Below, one piece after another: positions 52,837 through 59,726 of a stretch of 59,726 nt of DNA; position 1 is the stretch's first letter; each line of letters begins with the position of its first letter. Position numbers and translations under genes: made by a program. The notes under the pieces are model-generated. The model saw only the letters and a list, made by a program, of their open reading frames with translations, was not told where the DNA came from and did no database searches. The DNA is from Xanthobacteraceae bacterium (lineage in GTDB: Bacteria > Pseudomonadota > Alphaproteobacteria > Rhizobiales > Xanthobacteraceae), in the NCBI GenBank assembly GCA_019746135.1, contig JAIESI010000186.1, positions 1-59,726 of the forward strand. The letters are read 5' to 3'.

Positions 52837-54432
52837 ATGAAAGAGAATTTCCGCCAGTTCCTCGACCGATTGCGGCAGGCGGGCGAGCTTGTGGACCTGC
52901 ATCAGGCGGTCGATATCCGCCATATCTCGACGCTGGTCGACCAGGCCAAGACCGCGCTCTATTTCCACAACGTCATCGGCTACAAGGTGCCGGTCGTCTC
53001 CGGGCTGGTCCGCTCGAAGGAGCGCGCCACGATGTCGATGGGCTGCGAAACCTTCGGCGAGATCGAGCACAAGCTCGCGGCCGCGATCGCCAAGCCCATC
53101 CCGCCGAAATACGTCAACGGCTCGCCGACGCGCGACGTCGTCATGGAGGGCGACGACGTCGACCTCTTCAAGCTGCCGATCCCGATGTCGTCGATCTACG
53201 ACGGCGGACCGATGATCACCGCGGGCGTGGTGATCTCCAAGGACCCGGAGTTCGGCATCAACACCGGCATCTACCGCCTGATCGTCAAGGAAAAGGCGCT
53301 GACCGGCATCGACATCGTCACGCCGAACAACATGCGGTTTTTCGCCCAGCGCGCGCTCGAGCGGAAGGAGCCGCTGCCGATCTCGATCTCGATCGGCGTG
53401 CACCCGTTCGAATTCGCCGGCGCGGGCTTCCGCGCGCCGCTCGGCGTGGACGAGATGGGGATTGCCGGCGGGCTTCGCGGCGAAGCGGTGCAGCTTGCGC
53501 CCTGCTCCACCATCGACGTGCCCTACATCGCCGATGCCGAGATCGTGCTGGAGGCGGAAATCCTGCCGACCGGCTGGACCTGGCCGGAAGGCCGGTTCGG
53601 CGAGTTCACGCGGCTGATGGGCGGGCTGCACTGGAACCCGCTGGTGCGCATCAAGGCCGTCGCGATGCGCAAGGACGCGGTCTACTACAACCTGCACATG
53701 CCATGGGAGAACACCTGGCTCGCGGCGCCGACGCGCTACACCGCGATCCGGCAGGCGCTCAAGACGGCGAACGTGCAGGTCACCGGCCTCAACGTGACGC
53801 TGGGCGGCTGCGCGTTCTGGCACGCGGTCGTGCAAATCAAGAAGGGCGCCGCCGGCGACGGCAAGAACGCGCTGCTCGCGGCGCTGTCGGTGATGGACCT
53901 CAAGCATGTGGTGGTGATCGACGACGACATCGACATCAACGATCCCACGGACGTGGAATGGGCGATCGCCACGCGCGTGCAGGGCGACAAGGACATCGTG
54001 ATCGTGCCCGGCGCGCGGGCCAAGCCGCTCGATCCGAGCCTGCTGCAGGGCGCGGGCGTGGTGCCGATCGGCACCAAGGTCGGCATCGACGCGACCATCC
54101 CCGAGCACATTCCGAAGGAGCACTACGAGCGCATCACCTATGCCTATGCCGACACCGCCAAGGTGGAGGACTACGTCAAGGGCAAGAAGGACGCGGCCGG
54201 CAAGTCGGGCGACGAGCGCGAGGTGGAGCTGCTGGCGAAAAAGATTTTAGAAGCCATCGACAAGGAGCCGCTCTACTACACCGACATCGCCGAGCGGTTT
54301 GCGGAGTACGATTTCAATACCGTGGCGCGCGCGCTCGGCCACCTGCACAAGACCGAGAAGCTGTGGCAGGATCCGAAGGGCAAGATGTGCGTGCGCGGCA
54401 GCAAGTTCGCGGCGGTGTTGCCGAAGAAGTAG
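52837..54432 (+). CDS. UbiD family decarboxylase
   Basis: A 531-residue prenylated-flavin-dependent decarboxylase. GINTGIYRLIVKEKALTG carries the cofactor-site residues, and WPEGRFGEFTRLMGG the Glu-x-x-Glu of the R-E-E active site. A C-terminal winged-helix-like extension (LYYTDIAERFAEYDFNTVARALGHLH) is unusual. ATG at 52837 follows CCGGAGA. It needs prenyl-FMN from a UbiX, not seen in the window. Likely acts on an aromatic or alpha,beta-unsaturated acid and opens a plus-strand catabolic run. Confidence 0.92.
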   Translation: MKENFRQFLDRLRQAGELVDLHQAVDIRHISTLVDQAKTALYFHNVIGYKVPVVSGLVRSKERATMSMGCETFGEIEHKLAAAIAKPIPPKYVNGSPTRDVVMEGDDVDLFKLPIPMSSIYDGGPMITAGVVISKDPEFGINTGIYRLIVKEKALTGIDIVTPNNMRFFAQRALERKEPLPISISIGVHPFEFAGAGFRAPLGVDEMGIAGGLRGEAVQLAPCSTIDVPYIADAEIVLEAEILPTGWTWPEGRFGEFTRLMGGLHWNPLVRIKAVAMRKDAVYYNLHMPWENTWLAAPTRYTAIRQALKTANVQVTGLNVTLGGCAFWHAVVQIKKGAAGDGKNALLAALSVMDLKHVVVIDDDIDINDPTDVEWAIATRVQGDKDIVIVPGARAKPLDPSLLQGAGVVPIGTKVGIDATIPEHIPKEHYERITYAYADTAKVEDYVKGKKDAAGKSGDEREVELLAKKILEAIDKEPLYYTDIAERFAEYDFNTVARALGHLHKTEKLWQDPKGKMCVRGSKFAAVLPKK

Positions 54433-54471
54433 CGATCGGCGCGCCCGGCAGGGCGCGTTCTCTCCCCCGCA

Positions 54472-54590
54472 TAGCCCGTCGAAGACGGGCGTAAACGCCT
54501 TTCGCTGGGGGAGGGTTAGGCAGGGGGCGCGACAGGTTCGGGCATGCAGCAGCCCCCTCTCCACCTCTCCCCCCGCAAGCGGGGAGAGAG
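54472..54590. repeat. Palindromic repeat pair after UbiD
   Basis: Arms CTCCCCC (54472-54478) and GGGGGAG (54507-54513) enclose a degraded copy of the shared core, and a second hairpin CTCTCCCCCCGCAAGCGGGG lies at 54566-54590. It fills most of the 206-base gap before the amidohydrolase. Confidence 0.7.
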
Positions 54591-54638
54591 CAGAGCGGTG
54601 CTCGTGGCAGCATCTGAGACCAACCGCGTAGAGCCGAA

Positions 54639-55511
54639 ATGATCATCGACACCCACACCCACGTCATCGCCACCGATACGAAGAAGTATCCGCTGGCGCC
54701 GCTGTTCGGGAAACAGTCCACCTGGTCGGCCGAGCATCCGCTCGATTATCCGGACATGGTGAAGGCGAACGTCGCGTCGGGCGTCGACAAGGCGGTGCTG
54801 GTGCAGGCCTCGTCGGCCTACGCGTTCGACAACTCCTACACGGCGGACTCGGTCGCGGCGCATCCCGAGCGCTTCACCGGCGTGTTCTCGGTCGATGTCG
54901 TGGCGCCGGACGCGCCGGCCAAGATGAGGCACTGGATGGGCAAAGGCCTCACCGGCATGCGCATCTTCACCTCCGGCTCGACGCATGCCGCGCAGGAGAC
55001 GTTCTTCGCCGAGGAGGCGGCGTTTCCGGCCTGGCAGCTTGCGTCCGATCAGGGACTGCCGGTCTGCATGCAGATGCGGGTCGTCGGGCTGCCGCTCCTG
55101 GAAACCGTCATCAAGCGCTTCCCGAGGGTCCGCATCCTGCTCGACCATTTCGCCCGTGCCGAGGCTGCCGACGGCCCGCCATTCACGTCGGCCGCGCCGC
55201 TCTGGGCGCTGGCGAAATATCCGAACGTCTATCTCAAGCTCACCCACCGGCCGATCGAGCAGTCGATGAAGGGCAAGGCCACACCCGAGGCATTTCTCGG
55301 CAAGGCAATCCGGGAATTCGGCGCCGCGCGCATCTGCTGGGGCTCGAACTTCCCGGCGGCCGATCCGCCGCTGCCGGAGCTGATCGAAATGGCGCGCAAG
55401 GCGCTTTCATTCCTGCCGCAGGCGGATCAAGATCAGATTTTCTGCAAGACCGCGCTGGCGCTCTATCCGGCGCTGGCCTCCGCCCCTCGTCATTCCGGGG
55501 CCCGAGCGTAG
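54639..55511 (+). CDS. Amidohydrolase family protein (amidohydrolase_2)
   Basis: A 290-residue TIM-barrel metal hydrolase. The metal motif is MIIDTHTHVIAT; then a His in ILLDHFARAEA and an Asp-like region in WGSNFPAADPPL. Members include decarboxylases and lactonases (PMDC-like). The stop codon and last residues (PRHSGARA) lie inside the palindromic repeat that follows, so the C-terminus may be recently altered. It probably acts with the UbiD enzyme. Confidence 0.88.
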   Translation: MIIDTHTHVIATDTKKYPLAPLFGKQSTWSAEHPLDYPDMVKANVASGVDKAVLVQASSAYAFDNSYTADSVAAHPERFTGVFSVDVVAPDAPAKMRHWMGKGLTGMRIFTSGSTHAAQETFFAEEAAFPAWQLASDQGLPVCMQMRVVGLPLLETVIKRFPRVRILLDHFARAEAADGPPFTSAAPLWALAKYPNVYLKLTHRPIEQSMKGKATPEAFLGKAIREFGAARICWGSNFPAADPPLPELIEMARKALSFLPQADQDQIFCKTALALYPALASAPRHSGARA

Positions 55512-55597
55512 CGAGGGAGCCCGGAATCCAGAGCCGAGGATTCGGAGTGCGCAGCTCCGGATTCCGGGCTCGGCCCTTCGGGCCGCCCCGGAATGAC
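55489..55597. repeat. Palindromic repeat, GTCATTCCGGGGC family
   Basis: Perfect 13-base arms (55489-55501 and 55585-55597) with inner AGCCCGGAATCC/GGATTCCGGGCT pairs. It overlaps the end of the amidohydrolase gene and shares its arms with the repeats at 20261 and 56563. Confidence 0.88.
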
Positions 55598-55638
55598 AGC
55601 GGAAAGAGCGACGTGAACAACAGAATGGGAGACCTGCC

Positions 55639-56535
55639 GTGCTGACCCGCCCCGACAAGATGAAGCTGCACACCCTCCTCGGCAACTATCCCAACGTCGT
55701 TGCGCTCAAGGACGGGCGCGTGAAATCCGACGTGGTCGAGTGGGACTTCCCGGACTTCCCGGTGCCCAACCGCGGCTTCAAGCCGATGGTGCGCGAGCAC
55801 AAGTTCGACTGCGGCGAGCTTGCGATCGTCACCTTCCTGCAGGCCCGCGAATACGGGCTGCCCTACGTGCTGCTGCCCGCGACCGTGGTCGGGCGCGGCC
55901 AGCTCCACACCGTCGCCTACAACTCCGAGCGCGGCACGCTGAAGCCGTCGGACCTGAACGGCCGGAAGTTCGGCGTGCGCTCCTACACCCAGACCACCGG
56001 CATCTGGGTGCGTGGCATCCTCGCCGAAAGCTACGGCGTCGACTGGTCCAAGGTCGAAATTACCACGATGGAAGACCCGCATGTGGCGCAATACAAGGAC
56101 CCGTCGTTCGTGAAACGCGCGCCGGAGACCAAGCAGCTGCCGCAGATGCTGATCGACGGCGAGATCGACGCGGCGCTGATCGGCGACAAGCTCCCCGATC
56201 CGCGCTTCAAGACGCTGGTGCCGGACGCCGAGAAGGCCAACAAGGAATGGGCGCAGTCGCACGGCGGCGTGCCGATCAACCACATGGTGATCGTGCGCGA
56301 GAAGATCGCGAAAGATCGCCCGGACGTGGTCGAGGAGATTTTCCGCCTGTTGAAGGCGGCGCGCGAGCTCGACACCTCGGCGCCCAAGGGCGCGCTCGAT
56401 CCTTACCGCTTCGGCGTCGAGCCGAACCGCGAGGCGCTGGAGCGGGTCATCGACTACTCGCTGAAGCAGCAGATGATCACCAAGAAGGTGAAGGTCGACG
56501 ACCTGTTCGACGACCTGACGCGCAAGCTGGTGTAG
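55639..56535 (+). CDS. Periplasmic-binding-fold protein, 4,5-dihydroxyphthalate decarboxylase-like
   Basis: A 298-residue protein of the NitT/TauT-like periplasmic-binding fold, but with no signal peptide, as in 4,5-dihydroxyphthalate decarboxylase (Pht5) relatives. KLHTLLGNYPNVVALKDGRVKSDVV then FKPMVREHKFDCGELAIVTFLQAREYGLP, KFGVRSYTQTTGIWVRGILAESYGVDWSKVEI. Start GTG at 55639 after GGGAGA. It could be an enzyme or a cytosolic sensor; the aromatic catabolic setting favours an enzyme. Confidence 0.8.
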   Translation: MLTRPDKMKLHTLLGNYPNVVALKDGRVKSDVVEWDFPDFPVPNRGFKPMVREHKFDCGELAIVTFLQAREYGLPYVLLPATVVGRGQLHTVAYNSERGTLKPSDLNGRKFGVRSYTQTTGIWVRGILAESYGVDWSKVEITTMEDPHVAQYKDPSFVKRAPETKQLPQMLIDGEIDAALIGDKLPDPRFKTLVPDAEKANKEWAQSHGGVPINHMVIVREKIAKDRPDVVEEIFRLLKAARELDTSAPKGALDPYRFGVEPNREALERVIDYSLKQQMITKKVKVDDLFDDLTRKLV

Positions 56536-56562
56536 CTGCCATGCATCCGCTCCCTCCGCGCG

Positions 56563-56698
56563 GTCATTCCGGGGCGGCGCCACAAGCGCGTCCACGCGCG
56601 TCTTCGACGCGCTATGGCGCCGAGCCCGGAATCCAGTACCGTAGGCGGAGGGTGCATCTGGATTCCGGGCTCGCGCCTTCAGCGCGCCCCGGAATGAC
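56563..56698. repeat. Palindromic repeat immediately upstream of a Bug gene
   Basis: Perfect 13-base arms (GTCATTCCGGGGC at 56563-56575, complement at 56686-56698), with the shared core at 56576-56620 in between. The right arm contains the ATG (56694) used by the next gene. Confidence 0.88.
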
Positions 56699-57683
56699 CG
56701 TGCGGGGAGTCCTGCGAAAGATTCTTCTAGCTGCATTCGCCGTGACACTGAGCGTCGTCGCCAACGCGCAAACTGGCGACGCGCAGAACTTCCCCAACCG
56801 TCCCGTCAAAATCGTCGTTCCCTTCCCGGCCGGCGGGCCGACCGACGTCAACATGCGCATCCTCGGGCAGAAACTGTCCGAGATGTGGGGCCACGGCGTG
56901 GTCATCGAGAATCGCCCGGGCGCCAACACCGGCATCGGCGCGCAGGCGGTGGCGAACGCGCCGGCCGACGGCTACACGCTGCTCGCGGCGATGGACACGA
57001 CGCTGGTGATGAATCCGGCGACCGGCGCGCCGATGAGCTACGACCCGTTCAAGGATTTCGCCGCGATCACGCTCACGGCGAAGAACACCTCGTTGCTCAC
57101 GGTGCGGGCGAGCGACGGGCCGAAGACGATTGCCGAGCTGATCGCGCGCGGCAAGGCGAGCGGCTCGAAGCTCAATTACGGCGCGGGCATCACCATCACG
57201 CGGCTCGCCGGCGCGACCTTCGCCAAGGCCGCCGGGATCGAGGTGGTGCTGGTGCCCTATCGCGGCAGCTCCGAGGTGGTGCAGGGCCTGCTCACCGGCA
57301 GCGTCGACTTCATCGTCGACGGCATCGCGCCGAGCCTGCCGCTGATCCGAAGCGGCCAGTTCCGGCCGCTCGCCAAGCTCAACAACCGCGCGCTGGCGGT
57401 GCTGCCGGATGTGAAGCCGCTGTCCGAAGCCGCGGGCCTGCCGATCGACGAAATGTCGAGCTGGATCGGGCTCGTCGCGCCGGCCGGCACGCCGCCGGCG
57501 GTGATCCGGAAAATCAACGAGGACATCGTCAAGGCCACGGCCGATGCCGGTGTGGCGGAACGGCTGGAGAAGGCCGGCATTCTCGCCGTCACCACGACGC
57601 CCGCGGAGTTCGACAAATTCTTCCGCACCGAAGCCGAGCGGTGGACGAAGGTCTACAAGGAAAGCGGCATCAAGCTCGACTGA
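56694..57683 (+). CDS. Bug-type binding protein
   Basis: A 329-residue periplasmic binding protein: signal VLRKILLAAFAVTLSVVANAQ; PVKIVVPFPAGGPTDVNMRI; ADGYTLLAAMD. The ATG (56694) lies in a palindromic repeat arm; a GTG six bases further (56700) is an alternative. It has no ribosome site of its own upstream other than the repeat. Sits in the UbiD region without a permease. Confidence 0.88.
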   Translation: MTVRGVLRKILLAAFAVTLSVVANAQTGDAQNFPNRPVKIVVPFPAGGPTDVNMRILGQKLSEMWGHGVVIENRPGANTGIGAQAVANAPADGYTLLAAMDTTLVMNPATGAPMSYDPFKDFAAITLTAKNTSLLTVRASDGPKTIAELIARGKASGSKLNYGAGITITRLAGATFAKAAGIEVVLVPYRGSSEVVQGLLTGSVDFIVDGIAPSLPLIRSGQFRPLAKLNNRALAVLPDVKPLSEAAGLPIDEMSSWIGLVAPAGTPPAVIRKINEDIVKATADAGVAERLEKAGILAVTTTPAEFDKFFRTEAERWTKVYKESGIKLD

Positions 57684-57703
57684 AGACAATCCGGAGGCAC
57701 GCC

Positions 57704-58459
57704 ATGAACGTCATGCCGAACGTCAACAAGGACGCCACCGCGCTCATTCCGCCGCGCGCCCGCGTCGGCCTGATCATTCCTTCGGTCAACACCTTCAGCG
57801 AACCGCAGTTCAACCATTTCGCCCCCGACGGCCTCGGCATCCATGTCGCCCGCGCCCGCGTCGCCGGCCCATGGAAGCGGCCGCTGCCGGAGATGAAGGA
57901 GGAGATCGCCGGCGCGGCGAAGCTCCTCGCCGACGCGCATCCCGACGTGATCGTGTTCCACTGCACCAACACATCGATGACGCAGGGGCCGCAGGGCGAG
58001 GGCAAGATCCTCGATATCGTCACGGACGCCACCGGCATCGGCGCCATGGCGACGAGCCGCCTGGTGCTGGAGGCGCTGCAGACGCTCGGCATGCAGAAGG
58101 TGGTGCTGCTCACGCCCTACAAGAGCAACAAGGCGGTGATCGACTATCTCACCGCGGCTGGCATCAGCGTGGTGCAGGACGTGGCGCTGAAGCTCGAGGC
58201 GAAGGACTTCGGCAGCGTCACGCCGGCCGACTGGACCAGGCTCGCGAAGGAGAACGACCGGCCCGAGGCCGACGGCATCTTCCTGTCCTGCACCAACACC
58301 ACGCAGATCGAGGCGATCGCCGATATCGAGGCGACGCTGGGCAAACCCGTGGTCAACAGCAACCAGGCGGTGCTGTGGGGCTGCATGCGGCGGCTGAAGG
58401 ACAAGGTGCCGGTTGCGCCGATGCCGCAGCTTGGGAGATTGCTGCTTGACAAGTCGTAG
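57704..58459 (+). CDS. Asp/Glu racemase family enzyme (maleate isomerase/arylmalonate decarboxylase-like)
   Basis: A 251-residue protein of the Asp/Glu racemase superfamily. Two catalytic cysteines are seen in equivalent motifs: Cys87 in FHCTNTSMT and Cys196 in LSCTNTTQIE. RVGLIIPSVNTFSEPQF opens the fold. ATG follows CCGGAGGC. The Cys pair favours maleate isomerase or racemase over a single-Cys decarboxylase. The stop TAG is provided by the following GTAGGGTGGGC repeat. Confidence 0.87.
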   Translation: MNVMPNVNKDATALIPPRARVGLIIPSVNTFSEPQFNHFAPDGLGIHVARARVAGPWKRPLPEMKEEIAGAAKLLADAHPDVIVFHCTNTSMTQGPQGEGKILDIVTDATGIGAMATSRLVLEALQTLGMQKVVLLTPYKSNKAVIDYLTAAGISVVQDVALKLEAKDFGSVTPADWTRLAKENDRPEADGIFLSCTNTTQIEAIADIEATLGKPVVNSNQAVLWGCMRRLKDKVPVAPMPQLGRLLLDKS

Positions 58460-58562
58460 GGTGGGCGAAATCGTCTGACGCGATGTTTCCGCGTGGGCAC
58501 GGCGCGCGCACGATTTCGCCCACGCGGAGAGGTCGAGGGACGCGCGCCTTTGCCCACCCTAC
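58456..58562. repeat. Palindromic repeat, GTAGGGTGGGC family, copy 2
   Basis: Outer arms GTAGGGTGGGC (58456-58466) and its complement (58552-58562) plus perfect 14-base inner arms GTGGGCGAAATCGT (58461-58474) and its complement (58510-58523). The family is shared with the repeat at 905-994. Confidence 0.88.
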
Positions 58563-58626
58563 GCACCTGATGCAGAGCTTGAACTGAGAGGCGGAACACC
58601 GCCCTCACGTCTGGGAGGAATTATTG

Positions 58627-59589
58627 ATGAAGACCCATCTGCTTGCGCTGGCTGCTGCGCTTGTGCTTGCCTTCGCCGCGCCGTCCTTCGCGCAAAATTA
58701 CCCCAATCGCCCGATCACGCTCATTGTGCCGTTTGCACCGGGCGGCCCCGCCGACGTGCTGGGCCGTCTGGTCGGCCAGAAGATGAGCGAGGACCTCGGC
58801 CAGCAGGTGGTGATCGACAACCGCTCCGGCGCCAACACCATCGTCGGCGCGCAGTTCGTCGCCCGCGCCCAGCCCGACGGCTACACCATCCTGCTCGCGA
58901 TCGACGGCACGCTGGTGATGAACCCGTTCCTGTACGCCAAGCTCGCCTACGACCCGTTCAAGGACTTCGACCCGGTGTCGCTGATCGCGCTGGTGCCCTC
59001 GGCGCTGACCGCCAACATCAAGACCCCGGCGAACACGCTCAAGGAGGTCATCGACATCGAGAAGGCGAAGCCCGGCACGTTCCAGATCGGCGTGAGCACG
59101 CCGACCTCGCAGGTTGCCATCGGCCTCCTCAACAGTCTCGCCGGCACCAACATGACGATGGTGCCCTATCGCGGCGGCACGACGCAGATCACGAGCCTGC
59201 TCGCCGGCGACATTCCGCTCGGTCACGAGAGCGTCAACGTGGCGCTGCCGCTTGCCCGCGAGAACAAGATCAAGATCATCGCCCTCACCGGCCAGAAGCG
59301 GCTTGCGCTCGCGCCGGAAATTCCGCTGATCGCCGAGACCTTCCCGGGCTTCGACCTCGGCATCTGGCAGAGCGTGGTGGTGCCGAAGGGCACGCCGAAG
59401 CCGATCGTCGACCGCCTGTTCGCCTCGCTGCAAAAGGCCATGGCCTCGCAGGAGGTGCGCGACAAGCTCACCACCGCGGGCATCGAGCCGACCATCAGCA
59501 AGAGCCCGGAGGACTTCGGCGCCTTCATCAAGGCGCAGGCCGAGGTCCGCGAGAAGGTGATCAAGGCCGTGGGGATGAAGATCGAGTAG
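58627..59589 (+). CDS. Bug-type binding protein
   Basis: A 320-residue periplasmic binding protein. Signal MKTHLLALAAALVLAFAAPSFAQ; PITLIVPFAPGGPADVLGRLVGQKM; ARAQPDGYTILLAIDG. I take ATG at 58627, eight bases after GGAGG; a TTG three bases before is open. Sixth Bug protein in the window. No permease is visible, and the sequence to the window end (59590-59726) holds no gene, only a G-run and GC-rich repeats. Confidence 0.92.
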   Translation: MKTHLLALAAALVLAFAAPSFAQNYPNRPITLIVPFAPGGPADVLGRLVGQKMSEDLGQQVVIDNRSGANTIVGAQFVARAQPDGYTILLAIDGTLVMNPFLYAKLAYDPFKDFDPVSLIALVPSALTANIKTPANTLKEVIDIEKAKPGTFQIGVSTPTSQVAIGLLNSLAGTNMTMVPYRGGTTQITSLLAGDIPLGHESVNVALPLARENKIKIIALTGQKRLALAPEIPLIAETFPGFDLGIWQSVVVPKGTPKPIVDRLFASLQKAMASQEVRDKLTTAGIEPTISKSPEDFGAFIKAQAEVREKVIKAVGMKIE

Positions 59590-59726
59590 GGACTATCAAC
59601 GGACTCATCGCATATGGCTCCACTCGGGTGGTGCGCTCCCACCCCCGGAAAGGGGGGGGGCGCGCCCCGCCCGAGTTGCGCCAATTTGCGGTTGGTTTCT
59701 GCGCGCAGCGCAGCCGCTGCAAGAAC

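Noticed and set aside
59640..59680. G-run near the window end as a functional element
   Set aside because: A homopolymer in GC-rich sequence at the edge of the window; could be a sequencing artefact and has no symmetric structure that I can support.

Overview
The window is one contiguous stretch of high-GC alphaproteobacterial chromosome, most likely order Hyphomicrobiales and close to Xanthobacteraceae/Nitrobacteraceae. The reasons are a complete urtABCDE-ureDABC urea cluster, a FAT GUY-type receiver protein behind an EcfG-like promoter (GGAAC-N16-CGTT), a DUF6494 protein, several Bug-type binding proteins, and palindromic repeats that create spurious reading frames. No rRNA, tRNA, CRISPR array, phage or insertion sequence was seen.

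Layout. 1-5.5 kb: a Tat-exported protein fragment, a MarR regulator with a candidate operator, and a TAXI/TRAP uptake system followed by an amidase. 5.7-9.0 kb: an enoyl-CoA hydratase, a WYL regulator divergent from an SRPBCC protein, and a MarR/SRPBCC pair. 9.0-25.5 kb: the nitrogen region. urtABCDE, ureD, ureA, an unknown gene, ureB, ureC and a GAF gene run on the minus strand behind a good sigma-54 promoter. ureE, ureF and ureG lie further downstream, separated by a Bug protein, a gamma-glutamyltransferase, a DUF2147 protein and a cupin. 25.6-33.4 kb: DUF6494 plus an S10-type peptidase, the receiver protein, an EutA-like ATPase with a very His-rich tail, an FAD amine oxidase, a Bug protein and an acyl-CoA-dehydrogenase-fold monooxygenase.

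33.6-42.5 kb is the most striking region. A PQQ alcohol dehydrogenase carries the Asp-x-Asp lanthanide signature, followed by a small exported protein and a cytochrome c. It faces a five-gene minus-strand operon (ABC ATPase, beta-propeller protein, binding protein, permease, TonB receptor) that resembles the lanthanide uptake loci lut and pedA1A2BC. Together they look like a self-contained lanthanide acquisition and alcohol oxidation module.

42.6-59.7 kb is catabolic. It holds a two-subunit ThDP decarboxylase with a VOC protein, two tandem Bug proteins, an acyl-CoA ligase, a DUF433/DUF5615 toxin-antitoxin-like pair, a thioesterase, a medium-chain oxidoreductase, a cysteine-dioxygenase-like cupin and an alpha/beta hydrolase. 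It ends with a plus-strand run of UbiD decarboxylase, amidohydrolase, a binding-protein-fold decarboxylase-like protein, Bug, an Asp/Glu-racemase-family enzyme and Bug. Palindromic repeats sit between these genes and in places supply their stop or start codons.
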